Assembly (NCBI RefSeq): GCF_002287885.2 | Contig: NZ_CP016768.2 | Span: 310,001 to 374,000 of the forward strand | Source of the DNA: Candidatus Nanopelagicus limnes | Lineage (GTDB): Bacteria; Actinomycetota; Actinomycetes; Nanopelagicales; Nanopelagicaceae | Direction of reading: 5' to 3' | Length of the DNA stretch: 64,000 nt | In this document: positions 1-8,302 of the stretch, piece by piece | Position numbering within the stretch: the stretch's first letter is position 1 | Layout: each line of letters begins with the position of its first letter | Position numbers and translations under genes: made by a program | Notes under the pieces: model-generated | Told to the model about the DNA's origin: nothing | Databases searched by the model: none | What the model saw: the letters and a program-made list of their open reading frames with translations, nothing else

Positions 1-2484
1 TACTTGTTTTGCCTTAAGGAGTGCTTCACGTGCTGCAGCGGCATCTTTAGTGGCTCGATCAGCTAGCACCTTATCTTTATTGGCTTGATTTTGCGCATTT
101 TGATAGGCCTCTTTAATTTTATTTAGGGCAGAGGTTGCATTTGAATCAGGGATCAAGTCTTCTTGGTTAGAATTCAACTCAAGCTCTATATCTTTTGCAA
201 CTAGATTATTTGAATTGGTGGCTTGTAGTAAGGCTTTATAAGCCATCTCTGCATTTTTCTTACTAGCCTCTGCTGCGCTGATTGCGGATTGAGCAACCTT
301 GTTTAGTGAATCATATTTTGTAGTTAACTCTTTGTAGTTTACTTCTAGTCCTTTTATTTCACTTTCAATTTTAGTTAATTGAGTTTTAGTAGATTCAATC
401 TCATTTTCAAGTTGAACAACCCTGTATTGCGCATTTCCAAAGGCTGTAATCGCTTCCTTCTGATTATCAGCAGCAACCTTTAAGCTCTTTCCTAGAGCCA
501 ATAACTCATTTTTAGCAAGGTTTAAATCAGCAAGAGCTATGTTTTCTTCCTTCTTTAATGCAGCAAGTGCTTTGTTTGATTTGGCTGCTTCAGAGATTGC
601 TGATTCATATGCTGAATTTATGCTTTTAGATGATGTGTTTAAACTCTTATCAGTTTTTTCTGCTGTGTCCTTAATCTTTTCAACCAGTTTTTTAACTGTG
701 GACTTATCTTTTGCAATTTGATTTCGAGCAGCTTTTCGCTTTGCTTCCTCTTTTGCGATTGCCTCTGCTGCTGCGCGATCTGCTGCAGCTTTTGCTCTTG
801 CCGCCGCTTCCTCTGCTGCTATTTTTTCAGCTGCTGCTTTTTCTTCAGCAGCTTTTGCTTCCGCCGCTAATCGGGCAGCCTCTTGTGCTTGTATTTCTAA
901 TTCTCGTGCACGATTTGCGGCCTCTTGTGCGGCTCTTGCTTCTGCGGAGGTAACGCTTGCACTCGGTGCGTTATTTGAAGATCCAGAAGAGGTGCGAGCA
1001 GCAAGGGCTGCTGCAGCGGCTGCTTCTTCTCTTGCTCTAACTGCAGCAGCAGCTGTCGTTGATGCGAGATCTGCAGCAGCAGCTGAAGCTGCAGCAGTGT
1101 TAGACGCAGTACTAGATGCAGCTGCCACATTTTGGAATGCTGCAAGTGCTTGGCTCGCCAAGCTTGCAGAGTTACCACTGTCGGAAGTAATGCTTGCCAA
1201 GGTTGATGAGGCACTTTCCATTGATGCAGCAGAGTTACTTGCCACAGTTTCGGCCGCAGCCTTACGAGCAAGGTCAGCTTCAGCTGCTGCTTTTTCAGCT
1301 GCTGCAGTTAAAGCAAGCGCTTCTTTGGCCTTAATCGCATTTTCTAAACGGGTGCGTTCTGCAGCTGCTGCAGCAGCGGCATTATCTGCAGCTGTTCTAG
1401 CTTGAGCGGCGGCAATGAAAAGTGCTTGAGCAGCATCTGCGATAGCTTTCTTTTCAGCCAATGCAACATCAGCTAATCTCTTGGCTTCACGGGCTTCTGC
1501 AGCTGCAGCACTATCTCGATCAGAGATTACCTTTGCGGCAAGGTATGCAGCGCGAAGTGAAGCTAATTCATCTGCAGTTACAAATACTGGCGTAGTGTTA
1601 CTTTGAATTTTTAGATTACTTTGAGGTAAGAATTCAGTGAGTAATTCACTTTTCTTAATAGTCACAGATTGTGTGCCTATTAGTGAATCTGCCATTCTAA
1701 GTGAGACAGATCCACCGGCAGCCAAGTAAGCATCTAATGCATTTGTAGTTGCACTTGCACTTGCCCTTGCTTCAGCCTCTTTGGCAATTCTTAATGCTTC
1801 CTTTTCTGCAATTGCCCGATCTAGAGCAATTCTCTCTGCCGCAAAGGCTGCTGCAGCTGCATCGGCTAATCTTTTTTTCTCAACTGCAATAACTCTTTGC
1901 CTTTCAGACTCAGCTCTAGCCTCTTCAATTTCGCGAGCAATTCGCTCCTGTGCTGCTGCAAGTGCTGCTTGCGCAGCAACAATTGCTCGCTGTGCTGCGG
2001 CCTGCTCTTCAATTTTTCTGGTTAATTCTGCATCGGCTAAACGTTTGGCAGTTGCAGCCAAATCGGCAACTCTTCTTGCCTCCGCAGCAGAAGCAGCAGC
2101 TTCAGCTGCAGCGGCTGCTAAATTTCCTTGTCTAATTTTTTCAGCAAGTGCGTCCGCCGCAGCTTTATCCGCCGCAGCTTTAACAGCAGCAGCCGCCGCA
2201 GCTTCACGTTGTGCTGCAGCCTCTGCCGCAGCTCTTGCAGCAGCAGCATCTTGGGCAGCTCTAGCAGCAGCAGCTGTAGCTTCACGTTCTGCTGCAGCTT
2301 GCGCAGCAGCAGCTTGCTCGGCTGCAACTACTGGACTTAAACAATCTGGAAGATCTGGTGGGTATGCAGCTTCACCTTGGCAAATAGCAGCGTTAGCAGT
2401 TGTAACGGGAAGTTGGGAAAAGGGAAGTGAAAGCACAACAGTGGCAATGACTGCCAGATATTTACGCTTCACAGATTCCACCAT
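1..2484 (-). CDS. Giant Ala-rich secreted coiled-coil protein (partial, runs off the left edge)
   Basis: The minus strand is open without a stop from an ATG at 2484 to base 1, giving 828 codons and no end. The first ~32 residues are a signal peptide: a basic start (VESVKRKY), a hydrophobic core and a TTANA-A cleavage site. The mature protein starts with a short two-Cys segment (ICQ..PDC). It is then dominated by Ala, Glu, Lys, Arg and Gln in heptad-like runs, about residues 45-245, 310-420 and 505-828. Non-repetitive breaks lie at about 250-310 and at a Ser/Ala/Asn-rich linker at about 420-505. It starts 15 bp after the DUF4012 gene, so it is probably cotranscribed with it. An extended surface or wall-associated rod is inferred; no family is recognised. 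The plus-strand frames over this stretch are GC-skew shadows. Confidence 0.85.
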   Translation of the reverse strand, partial: MVESVKRKYLAVIATVVLSLPFSQLPVTTANAAICQGEAAYPPDLPDCLSPVVAAEQAAAAQAAAEREATAAAARAAQDAAAARAAAEAAAQREAAAAAAVKAAADKAAADALAEKIRQGNLAAAAAEAAASAAEARRVADLAATAKRLADAELTRKIEEQAAAQRAIVAAQAALAAAQERIAREIEEARAESERQRVIAVEKKRLADAAAAAFAAERIALDRAIAEKEALRIAKEAEARASASATTNALDAYLAAGGSVSLRMADSLIGTQSVTIKKSELLTEFLPQSNLKIQSNTTPVFVTADELASLRAAYLAAKVISDRDSAAAAEAREAKRLADVALAEKKAIADAAQALFIAAAQARTAADNAAAAAAAERTRLENAIKAKEALALTAAAEKAAAEADLARKAAAETVASNSAASMESASSTLASITSDSGNSASLASQALAAFQNVAAASSTASNTAAASAAAADLASTTAAAAVRAREEAAAAAALAARTSSGSSNNAPSASVTSAEARAAQEAANRARELEIQAQEAARLAAEAKAAEEKAAAEKIAAEEAAARAKAAADRAAAEAIAKEEAKRKAARNQIAKDKSTVKKLVEKIKDTAEKTDKSLNTSSKSINSAYESAISEAAKSNKALAALKKEENIALADLNLAKNELLALGKSLKVAADNQKEAITAFGNAQYRVVQLENEIESTKTQLTKIESEIKGLEVNYKELTTKYDSLNKVAQSAISAAEASKKNAEMAYKALLQATNSNNLVAKDIELELNSNQEDLIPDSNATSALNKIKEAYQNAQNQANKDKVLADRATKDAAAAREALLKAKQV

Positions 2485-2499
2485 TCATGACTGCCTTTT

Positions 2500-3933
2500 T
2501 TAACATTTGTCTTTGATCGAAAGTTTGGTTTCTAGCACAAGAGGTTGATCAACAAAGGAAATCTTACCGACTCCGCCACTGAAATTAGCCAGCAGTTCTT
2601 CACTAGCACCTGGTGCTAGGTCAACATCTGCTACATAAATAGGTCTTTTGCGTTCTACCGACGCACCACCTAAATCTGCTGTTCGGTTTTCCCGCGATAC
2701 GCTGATAAGACGGGCATTCGTAGGACCGTAAATGAAAACTTTAAATCGGTGGGCACCTGTTACTAATGAGGCAGGTTTTCCTTTATCAGCCCGAGTTAAT
2801 ACATAGGGTGATAGCCCAACCCCAGTCTTTAAAGTATTTGTCACTCTAATACGAACCTGAGTCTGCCTATCCTTTTCGCAAGATTTACTCTCAATTTCAA
2901 CTGAGCGATCTAGGTAGTAATCAAGTTTGCCGGCATCAATATTTTGAATCACAGTCCGAAATTCGTTATTTCCCTCAAGCGACATAAATCCACCGAGCCG
3001 TGTTTCGCTGAGCTTTTTCTGAGCGCTCTCATCAGTTGAATAAAACAAAATCCTATTAGCAACAATTCCGTCACGGATTGCTTGGGCCATCTTTAACTTT
3101 GAGTACTCACCAGAGTTCAAAAGTTTGACTGTGGCATTCATGATATCTACTAGATACTGTTTACGGGCCTTGTTATCCTTTTCAAATCTCTTGTAAGCAT
3201 CCTTTAAGGTGCCCGCTACCAAATTCTCTGAGGTTATTTTCTCACCAGAATTTAAGGTAATTGGACCAGTAGATCGCAGAATATAACTTAAAGCTGTTGG
3301 GTCAATTGCAATTACGCCATTAAGTGATTGACCAAACTCTTTTTTCCACAGTGCAAGCCAAATTTCGGCACCATAAGGAAAGTGTGGAGAAAGATTGGAG
3401 TTTTGTAAGATGGCGGGATTCTCACCATAAAGCCTTTTATACTCATCGGGCATATCTATTGGAATCTTTTCAAGAGATGATCCATACAAAGGCTCATTTG
3501 ATCCAGTCGCAATTACTTTTAGTGAACCTTTTTTAAACTCCACAATTGCATAAGCCCCCAAGATCCCACCGGTACCACGCGCTTCTGCGCTATTTTGAAA
3601 TGCGATTAAGTATCGCTTTGGCTTATCAGTTCCGGCAAGTATTGGCCCAGTAGAGACTGCTGCGGTGATCTCATTTTTAATATTAGAAAAATTCAAGCCA
3701 AATAGTGAGCTAATCTGTTTTGAAATTGGTAGATCAATAATTGAAAAGACTCTATTTATATCTGAGTTCAACGAATCTGCTGAAGTAATCGCGCTCTGTT
3801 CTGAGTAATCACTCTTAACAACTTTTATATAACCTCTGGCATGGCCAACTGCAGGTATTGAAACCGCTAATAAGAGTAGGAGCCAAATTAGAGGCAGAGT
3901 AAGAAGTGCCCATAAGTACTTAACCTTTAACAA
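2500..3933 (-). CDS. DUF4012 domain-containing membrane-anchored protein
   Basis: This 477-residue protein has one N-terminal membrane segment (about residues 8-28, Leu/Ile-rich) followed by a large extracytoplasmic region. The segments RYLIAFQNSAEARGTGG (about 105-125) and GVIAIDPTALSYILRSTGP (about 220-240) are typical of DUF4012 proteins, which occur in actinobacteria near polysaccharide genes; no reaction is established for them. The gene overlaps the phosphatase-like gene upstream by 7 bp and is followed after 15 bp by the Ala-rich secreted protein. An envelope-polymer or protein-assembly role is inferred from context only. Confidence 0.8.
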   Translation of the reverse strand: MLKVKYLWALLTLPLIWLLLLLAVSIPAVGHARGYIKVVKSDYSEQSAITSADSLNSDINRVFSIIDLPISKQISSLFGLNFSNIKNEITAAVSTGPILAGTDKPKRYLIAFQNSAEARGTGGILGAYAIVEFKKGSLKVIATGSNEPLYGSSLEKIPIDMPDEYKRLYGENPAILQNSNLSPHFPYGAEIWLALWKKEFGQSLNGVIAIDPTALSYILRSTGPITLNSGEKITSENLVAGTLKDAYKRFEKDNKARKQYLVDIMNATVKLLNSGEYSKLKMAQAIRDGIVANRILFYSTDESAQKKLSETRLGGFMSLEGNNEFRTVIQNIDAGKLDYYLDRSVEIESKSCEKDRQTQVRIRVTNTLKTGVGLSPYVLTRADKGKPASLVTGAHRFKVFIYGPTNARLISVSRENRTADLGGASVERKRPIYVADVDLAPGASEELLANFSGGVGKISFVDQPLVLETKLSIKDKC

Positions 3934-4784
3934 GAGATCACTCCAAATTCATCAGCCATATAAGAGGCTAAGTATGAGTCAGGAAGACGTCTGGCGCGTG
4001 AATGGCGCGGTGCGGTAACAATCACAATTGGAATTTGATTGGCATGAGCAGCTAACGCGTTTCGCCAAGTGGGTGAGATGAAGAATTTTTCTGGAAAATC
4101 TACCTCTCTAATATGAGTCAATATTTGATTAGATGTAGTTGGTGGAAAACCGCTTGTAGATAAATGATCGATATCAAAGAAAACTCTCTCTAAAGAAAGC
4201 TCCTCTATCTCATCAGATAAGGGGGCACGTAAGTCGGCATCGATCAAAGTTGCTCCAAGTGTTGTTCTTTCAAATTGGGCGTTTGTTAAGGCCATTGATA
4301 AATCAGTTACACCATGTGGAATTACAGCATGGATTTTGTGGGTATGAGCAAAGCCCTTCTTATCAATTACTGCCCGCAGTGTTAACGCCCCAACCTTGCC
4401 TAGCTCTCTTGCCATCGCATCGGTAGAAAGTCCTTCTGGATCAACTGGAATAAAATCCTTATCAGAGATTATCTCTTCATAACTTCGCAAATCTCCAAGG
4501 TAGCCAAGAGTGCGAATGATTTCACCTTGCTCATTATCGGCAGTTATTACTAAATCAGCTGTCAAGATTGCAGATAGATCATCCTCTTTGGCAGTTGAAC
4601 TTAACTTTGTTATTGGAACACCCCAAGATTTAGCAATTGCTATAACTGAGTCCAGTATTGGTGTTCCTAAGTGCGCACTTACGCCAGTTGAGGTGATTTG
4701 ATCATCTGGAAAGTTTGCTTCTAAGACTGCTTGGGCGAAAGGGGATCGAGCCTGATTCATTCGGCAGACAGTCACAATACGCAT
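3927..4784 (-). CDS. Low-molecular-weight protein-tyrosine-phosphatase-like protein with extra C-terminal domain
   Basis: The N-terminus carries a CX5RS phosphatase loop, CRMNQARS, with C7 and R13 as expected nucleophile and phosphate-binding residues, and a DP motif at about 115-116 (FIPVDPEG) as candidate general acid. LMW phosphatases are usually about 150 residues; this one is 285. The last ~135 residues form a second domain I do not recognise, with a late hydrophobic strand (IPIVIVTAP). The loop lacks the usual Gly and second Cys of CxGNxCRS. The nearby tyrosine autokinase (5336) suggests a Wzb/Wzc-like kinase-phosphatase pair, although the two genes are on opposite strands. The start is the ATG that gives the short loop distance; it has a TANNNT hexamer six bases upstream and no leader. 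Confidence 0.75.
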   Translation of the reverse strand: MRIVTVCRMNQARSPFAQAVLEANFPDDQITSTGVSAHLGTPILDSVIAIAKSWGVPITKLSSTAKEDDLSAILTADLVITADNEQGEIIRTLGYLGDLRSYEEIISDKDFIPVDPEGLSTDAMARELGKVGALTLRAVIDKKGFAHTHKIHAVIPHGVTDLSMALTNAQFERTTLGATLIDADLRAPLSDEIEELSLERVFFDIDHLSTSGFPPTTSNQILTHIREVDFPEKFFISPTWRNALAAHANQIPIVIVTAPRHSRARRLPDSYLASYMADEFGVISC

Positions 4785-4788
4785 GGCA

Positions 4789-4796
4789 TAAGGTTA
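4789..4796. promoter_or_regulatory. Candidate overlapping divergent leaderless promoters
   Basis: Only 16 bp separate the ATG of the phosphatase-like gene (4784, minus) from the GTG of the VanZ-like gene (4801, plus). On the plus strand TAAGGT (4789-4794) lies exactly six bases before the GTG. On the minus strand TAACCT (4796-4791) lies exactly six bases before the ATG. Both fit the TANNNT -10 element of actinobacterial leaderless transcripts, and they share four base pairs. No Shine-Dalgarno sequence fits in the gap. Confidence 0.5.
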
Positions 4797-4800
4797 CTGC

Positions 4801-5235
4801 GTGGGAGTCAAAGACAAAAACATCCGAAAGCGAGATCTCTTCGCGATCGTATTGATAATTTACCTAATTGCGCTACTTACATTCACATTTTTCCCAAGAC
4901 CAATCCTTGAATCTGGTAGTCCATCAGCAATTGCTGAGTATTTACAAACACATGCAAATTTTTTTTATAAGATTCTTTACGCAGATACTCATCTGGTTGC
5001 AATTGGAAATCTCTTTATGCTCACACCCTTTGTTTACTTAGCTAAGTTGGTATTTCCACAAGTAAAATTGATAAAACTTTTCTTACTTGGAGTATTTCTC
5101 TCCCTGACAATTGAGCTTTCCCAGCTATTTATCCCAGGCCGAGTTAGTGATCCAGTGGACTTTTTGGCCAACTCCGCAAGCGTGCTTTTGGGCATTTTTC
5201 TAGTTCGGTTATTACTACCAAAGCAGCCTCGTTAG
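4801..5235 (+). CDS. VanZ-like family membrane protein
   Basis: This 144-residue protein has about four membrane segments. Its C-terminal part, ELSQLFIPGRVSDPVDFLAN (about residues 107-126), is the conserved VanZ-family signature of polar residues between helices 3 and 4. Family members include the teicoplanin-resistance accessory protein VanZ; most have unknown cell-envelope roles. The GTG start sits immediately after a TANNNT hexamer, suggesting a leaderless mRNA. It is divergent from the phosphatase/DUF4012 unit and upstream of the tyrosine autokinase, within the exopolysaccharide region. Confidence 0.8.
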   Translation: MGVKDKNIRKRDLFAIVLIIYLIALLTFTFFPRPILESGSPSAIAEYLQTHANFFYKILYADTHLVAIGNLFMLTPFVYLAKLVFPQVKLIKLFLLGVFLSLTIELSQLFIPGRVSDPVDFLANSASVLLGIFLVRLLLPKQPR

Positions 5236-5335
5236 CCATTTTGGGGTCAATTTGATGAGGCCCCTTTCTACGCAGGCCAATACGCTTAAGCCAGAAGTTA
5301 AACGGAGTTTTCTAATCTGAAACTGAGGTGATGAG

Positions 5336-6859
5336 ATGGAGCTATTGCAGTACTGGCGCCTGATCATTCAAAATCGTTTAATAATTTCACTTTGCACTCT
5401 CGTTGGTTTTGTTGCAGCAATTGCAATCACATTTACAACCACACCTACTTATCAAGCAAAGTCTCAAATATTTGTTTCAACTCCTGCCTCAACAGTTGAT
5501 ATCTCAGCACTTGCTACTGGCTCCTCTTTCTCACAGCAACGAGTGAAGTCATACGCGCAGATTATTAACTCACCCCTAACTCTCGCCCCTGTTGTTAAGA
5601 AGTTAAATCTTTCAATCACCCCAGAAGAGTTAAGTGCGATGGTTTCAGCTTCGGCCCCTCTTGATACAGTTTTAATTGTCTTAACCGTTACCGATACTGA
5701 TCCACAACGGGCAGCAGATATTGCAAACGCTGTTGCTAAGCAGTTTGGTGTAACAGTTGCTAAATTAGAGTTACAAGGAATTGGAAGTGATTCACCAGTT
5801 AAGGTTTCAACAGTTTTAAATGCCGTACCTGCCAGCTCACCTGCCTCACCTAAGAAAGCAATCAATCTAGCTCTTGGATTACTTCTTGGCTTTGGTCTTG
5901 GAATTGGTTTAGCTTCCCTTCGCAGACTTCTAGATAACACAATTAAGAATGAAGATGACCTACAAGGAACTCCATTACTTGCTGCAATCGGTTTTGATAT
6001 CTTGGCTGATGAGAAGCCATTGGTTACCCAAATTGGACGCTACGCAGCACGTACAGAAGCATTTCGTACTTTGCGTACCAATTTACAATTCTTAAGCCCA
6101 GATGCTCACCCACAAGTAATTGTTTTCACCTCAGCTCTTCCAGGTGAGGGTAAGTCAACTAGTGCAATAAACTTAGCTATCTCACTCGCCCAAGCTGGGG
6201 CTAAAACGATTCTGGTTGAAGCTGATCTTCGCCGTCCAAAGATTCCGGTGTACTTAGAGTTTTCAAATATGGCTGAGGGGTTAAGTGAGTTAATCAGCGG
6301 CCAAAAGAAGATGACATCAGTAATGCTTAAGAAATTAATTCGCAAAAATGATTCTGGCCTTAATGTACTTTTGTCAGGAAAGGTTCCACCAAATCCATCA
6401 GAGTTACTAGGCTCTGCAAAATTTGATGAACTTATCAAGATGTTACGTAAGCAGTATGAGTATGTAATTATTGATTGCCCACCATTACTTCCTGTGACGG
6501 ACGCGGCGATTGTGGCAGCAAAGGCAGATGGCGCTGTACTGGTTATCCATGCAGGTGTTACTAAGAAGCCTCACTTCATTGGCTCACGAGATGCTATGAC
6601 TGCTGTTGGTTCCACAATTCTAGGAGTTGTATTAAATAAGATTCCTGAAGCTTCCCTTGAGTATGAGTACGGCTATCGTTACGGATACCCACGTTATTAC
6701 GGCGCTCACTACCGTCCATACGCCAATCGCGCTGATGCTCAGAACTACGCACCAAGTGCGCAGGATTTAGCTCGCCTTGATCTTGAAGAAAGCCTTGAAC
6801 ACATTAAGGGCAAGCGATTTAAAGCAGAGTTACTACGTCAATCTCGCAGCAAGAAGTAA
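5336..6859 (+). CDS. Polysaccharide co-polymerase / BY-type tyrosine autokinase
   Basis: This 507-residue protein fuses an N-terminal Wzz-like chain-length domain, with membrane helices near 13-33 and 174-193, to a cytoplasmic bacterial tyrosine kinase domain. Walker A is ALPGEGKSTS (about 267-276), Walker A' is VEADLRRP (about 294-301) and Walker B is YVIIDCPP (about 376-383). The C-terminal part holds a Tyr cluster (EYEYGYRYGYPRYYG, about 442-456, and further Tyr to 471), the expected autophosphorylation tail. In this family, kinase cycling controls polymerisation and export of capsule or exopolysaccharide. A GAGGTGATG ribosome site precedes the ATG. The phosphatase-like protein at 3927 is a possible partner. 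Confidence 0.92.
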   Translation: MELLQYWRLIIQNRLIISLCTLVGFVAAIAITFTTTPTYQAKSQIFVSTPASTVDISALATGSSFSQQRVKSYAQIINSPLTLAPVVKKLNLSITPEELSAMVSASAPLDTVLIVLTVTDTDPQRAADIANAVAKQFGVTVAKLELQGIGSDSPVKVSTVLNAVPASSPASPKKAINLALGLLLGFGLGIGLASLRRLLDNTIKNEDDLQGTPLLAAIGFDILADEKPLVTQIGRYAARTEAFRTLRTNLQFLSPDAHPQVIVFTSALPGEGKSTSAINLAISLAQAGAKTILVEADLRRPKIPVYLEFSNMAEGLSELISGQKKMTSVMLKKLIRKNDSGLNVLLSGKVPPNPSELLGSAKFDELIKMLRKQYEYVIIDCPPLLPVTDAAIVAAKADGAVLVIHAGVTKKPHFIGSRDAMTAVGSTILGVVLNKIPEASLEYEYGYRYGYPRYYGAHYRPYANRADAQNYAPSAQDLARLDLEESLEHIKGKRFKAELLRQSRSKK

Positions 6860-6871
6860 TCTCAAGCCCCT

Positions 6872-8302
6872 TTAGTAAGCGCCCTTACCTTTAAATACCG
6901 CTCCAACTGTGGCGATAATGATCCAAAGATCTCTGGTAAAGCTCCAGTTAATTAAATAATTTAAATCAAGAGCAACGCTAGTGCGTAGATCCAGATCAGA
7001 TCTGCCAGAAATCTGCCAAGGCCCAGTAATGCCTGGCTTTGCGATTAAGCGCCTCTCATAAATTGAACTATAAACACTTACCTCACTTGGTAGAGCAGGA
7101 CGTGGTCCAACCACAGACATAGAGTTGTTTAGTACATTTAAAAACTGTGGAAGTTCATCTAATGAGTACTTACGCAAGATACGTCCTACCGGGGTAATAC
7201 GGGGATCCACCGGGTTCTTAAACAACACATGAGATGAGCCATGCACATTCTCAACCTCGGCAAGCTTCTTATCCGCACCCTTAATCATGGAGCGAAACTT
7301 ATAAAACTTAAAGGACTTACCATTTAAACCAATGCGCTTTTGTGAGTAAAAAATAGGTCGACCGCTTGTGATCAGCACTGCAATAGAAATGACTAGGAAG
7401 AGTGGACTTAAGAGAATCAAAATCACAACGGCAAAGACTAAGTCAAAGGTGCGCTTAATTGCTCTAGAGATGAGTGAGATCTCAGATTTTTCAAAGGTTA
7501 AAAATGGAATACCTTCTTGCGGGGAGGGGATAAGCCAGTAGCCAAGGTTTCCTGAATCTAGTGGAATCCAGTTAACATGAATATCTAAATCCTCACAGTA
7601 ATGAATAAATTTAGAGAAGTTTGGATCAGATTCCATTCCAGGCAAAAGCAGAACTTCAGTAATTTTGTTATGGCGCAGCAGGCGATCAAAATCCTCCACC
7701 CACTTTAAGGTTATTTCTGGGCAGACTAAGCGAGCTGAAATTGTGAAGCCAAGTGAGCGGTTTTTAATTAACCAATCACTGTGAGCTTCTAGATCCTTCT
7801 TCTGCCTGCCAACAATCATCATCTTGGAGGTGACCTTCTTTTTCATGATCATGGGGCGCAGCGCTAACCAATAAATCATGATGCGAACAATAAATAAATA
7901 GATCAATCCACTTCCTAGCATTACTAGGAAGAGGGATCGAGAAAAGGAAGCCTTTAATATAAAGGAGATGAAACCTAGGAAGAAAAAGAAGGTGAAGGAT
8001 CGTTTAATAATCATTCGCAGGTTAAAGACCACAAGGGTTGCGTGATTGAATCGGTAGGTACCAGTTGCAATTAATGTGCCAACCCAGGCAATAATTAAGA
8101 GGCTTAAAATTCCACGGTACTCAAACTGTGCAATCGCTGGAACGCCATCAATGGAGTCCTGAGCATCTGGAAACCTAAAGTTATAGGCGGTAATCGCCGA
8201 GAACGCTATCGCTATTGCATCGGGAATTAACATCAAAGCCAAAATCACAACCTGTTGCGGGTTGGCATTTTCCTTTACTCGCTGAATCAATGGCTTCTTC
8301 AT
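6872..8302 (-). CDS. Exopolysaccharide polyprenyl-phosphate sugar-1-phosphate transferase (WbaP/WcaJ type)
   Basis: This 476-residue membrane enzyme should start the polysaccharide repeat unit by moving a sugar-1-phosphate from a UDP-sugar to undecaprenyl phosphate. The N-terminal half has four or five hydrophobic segments and a soluble nucleotide-fold-like part. The C-terminal bacterial sugar transferase domain (about 283-476) begins with the re-entrant helix KRTFDLVFAVV and carries FKFYKFRSM, YSLDELPQFLNVL, SMSVVGPRPALP and KPGITGPWQISGRSDL. The substrate sugar cannot be read from the sequence. It overlaps the upstream sensor kinase gene by 4 bp, so the initiating enzyme is cotranscribed with a two-component system. 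Confidence 0.92.
   Translation of the reverse strand: MKKPLIQRVKENANPQQVVILALMLIPDAIAIAFSAITAYNFRFPDAQDSIDGVPAIAQFEYRGILSLLIIAWVGTLIATGTYRFNHATLVVFNLRMIIKRSFTFFFFLGFISFILKASFSRSLFLVMLGSGLIYLFIVRIMIYWLALRPMIMKKKVTSKMMIVGRQKKDLEAHSDWLIKNRSLGFTISARLVCPEITLKWVEDFDRLLRHNKITEVLLLPGMESDPNFSKFIHYCEDLDIHVNWIPLDSGNLGYWLIPSPQEGIPFLTFEKSEISLISRAIKRTFDLVFAVVILILLSPLFLVISIAVLITSGRPIFYSQKRIGLNGKSFKFYKFRSMIKGADKKLAEVENVHGSSHVLFKNPVDPRITPVGRILRKYSLDELPQFLNVLNNSMSVVGPRPALPSEVSVYSSIYERRLIAKPGITGPWQISGRSDLDLRTSVALDLNYLINWSFTRDLWIIIATVGAVFKGKGAY

Noticed and set aside
539-2503. Several plus-strand open frames with long Ala-, Ser- or Leu-rich translations
   Set aside because: They are the complement of the Ala-codon repeats of the minus-strand secreted protein, which has a signal peptide, a ribosome site and one continuous frame of 828 codons.
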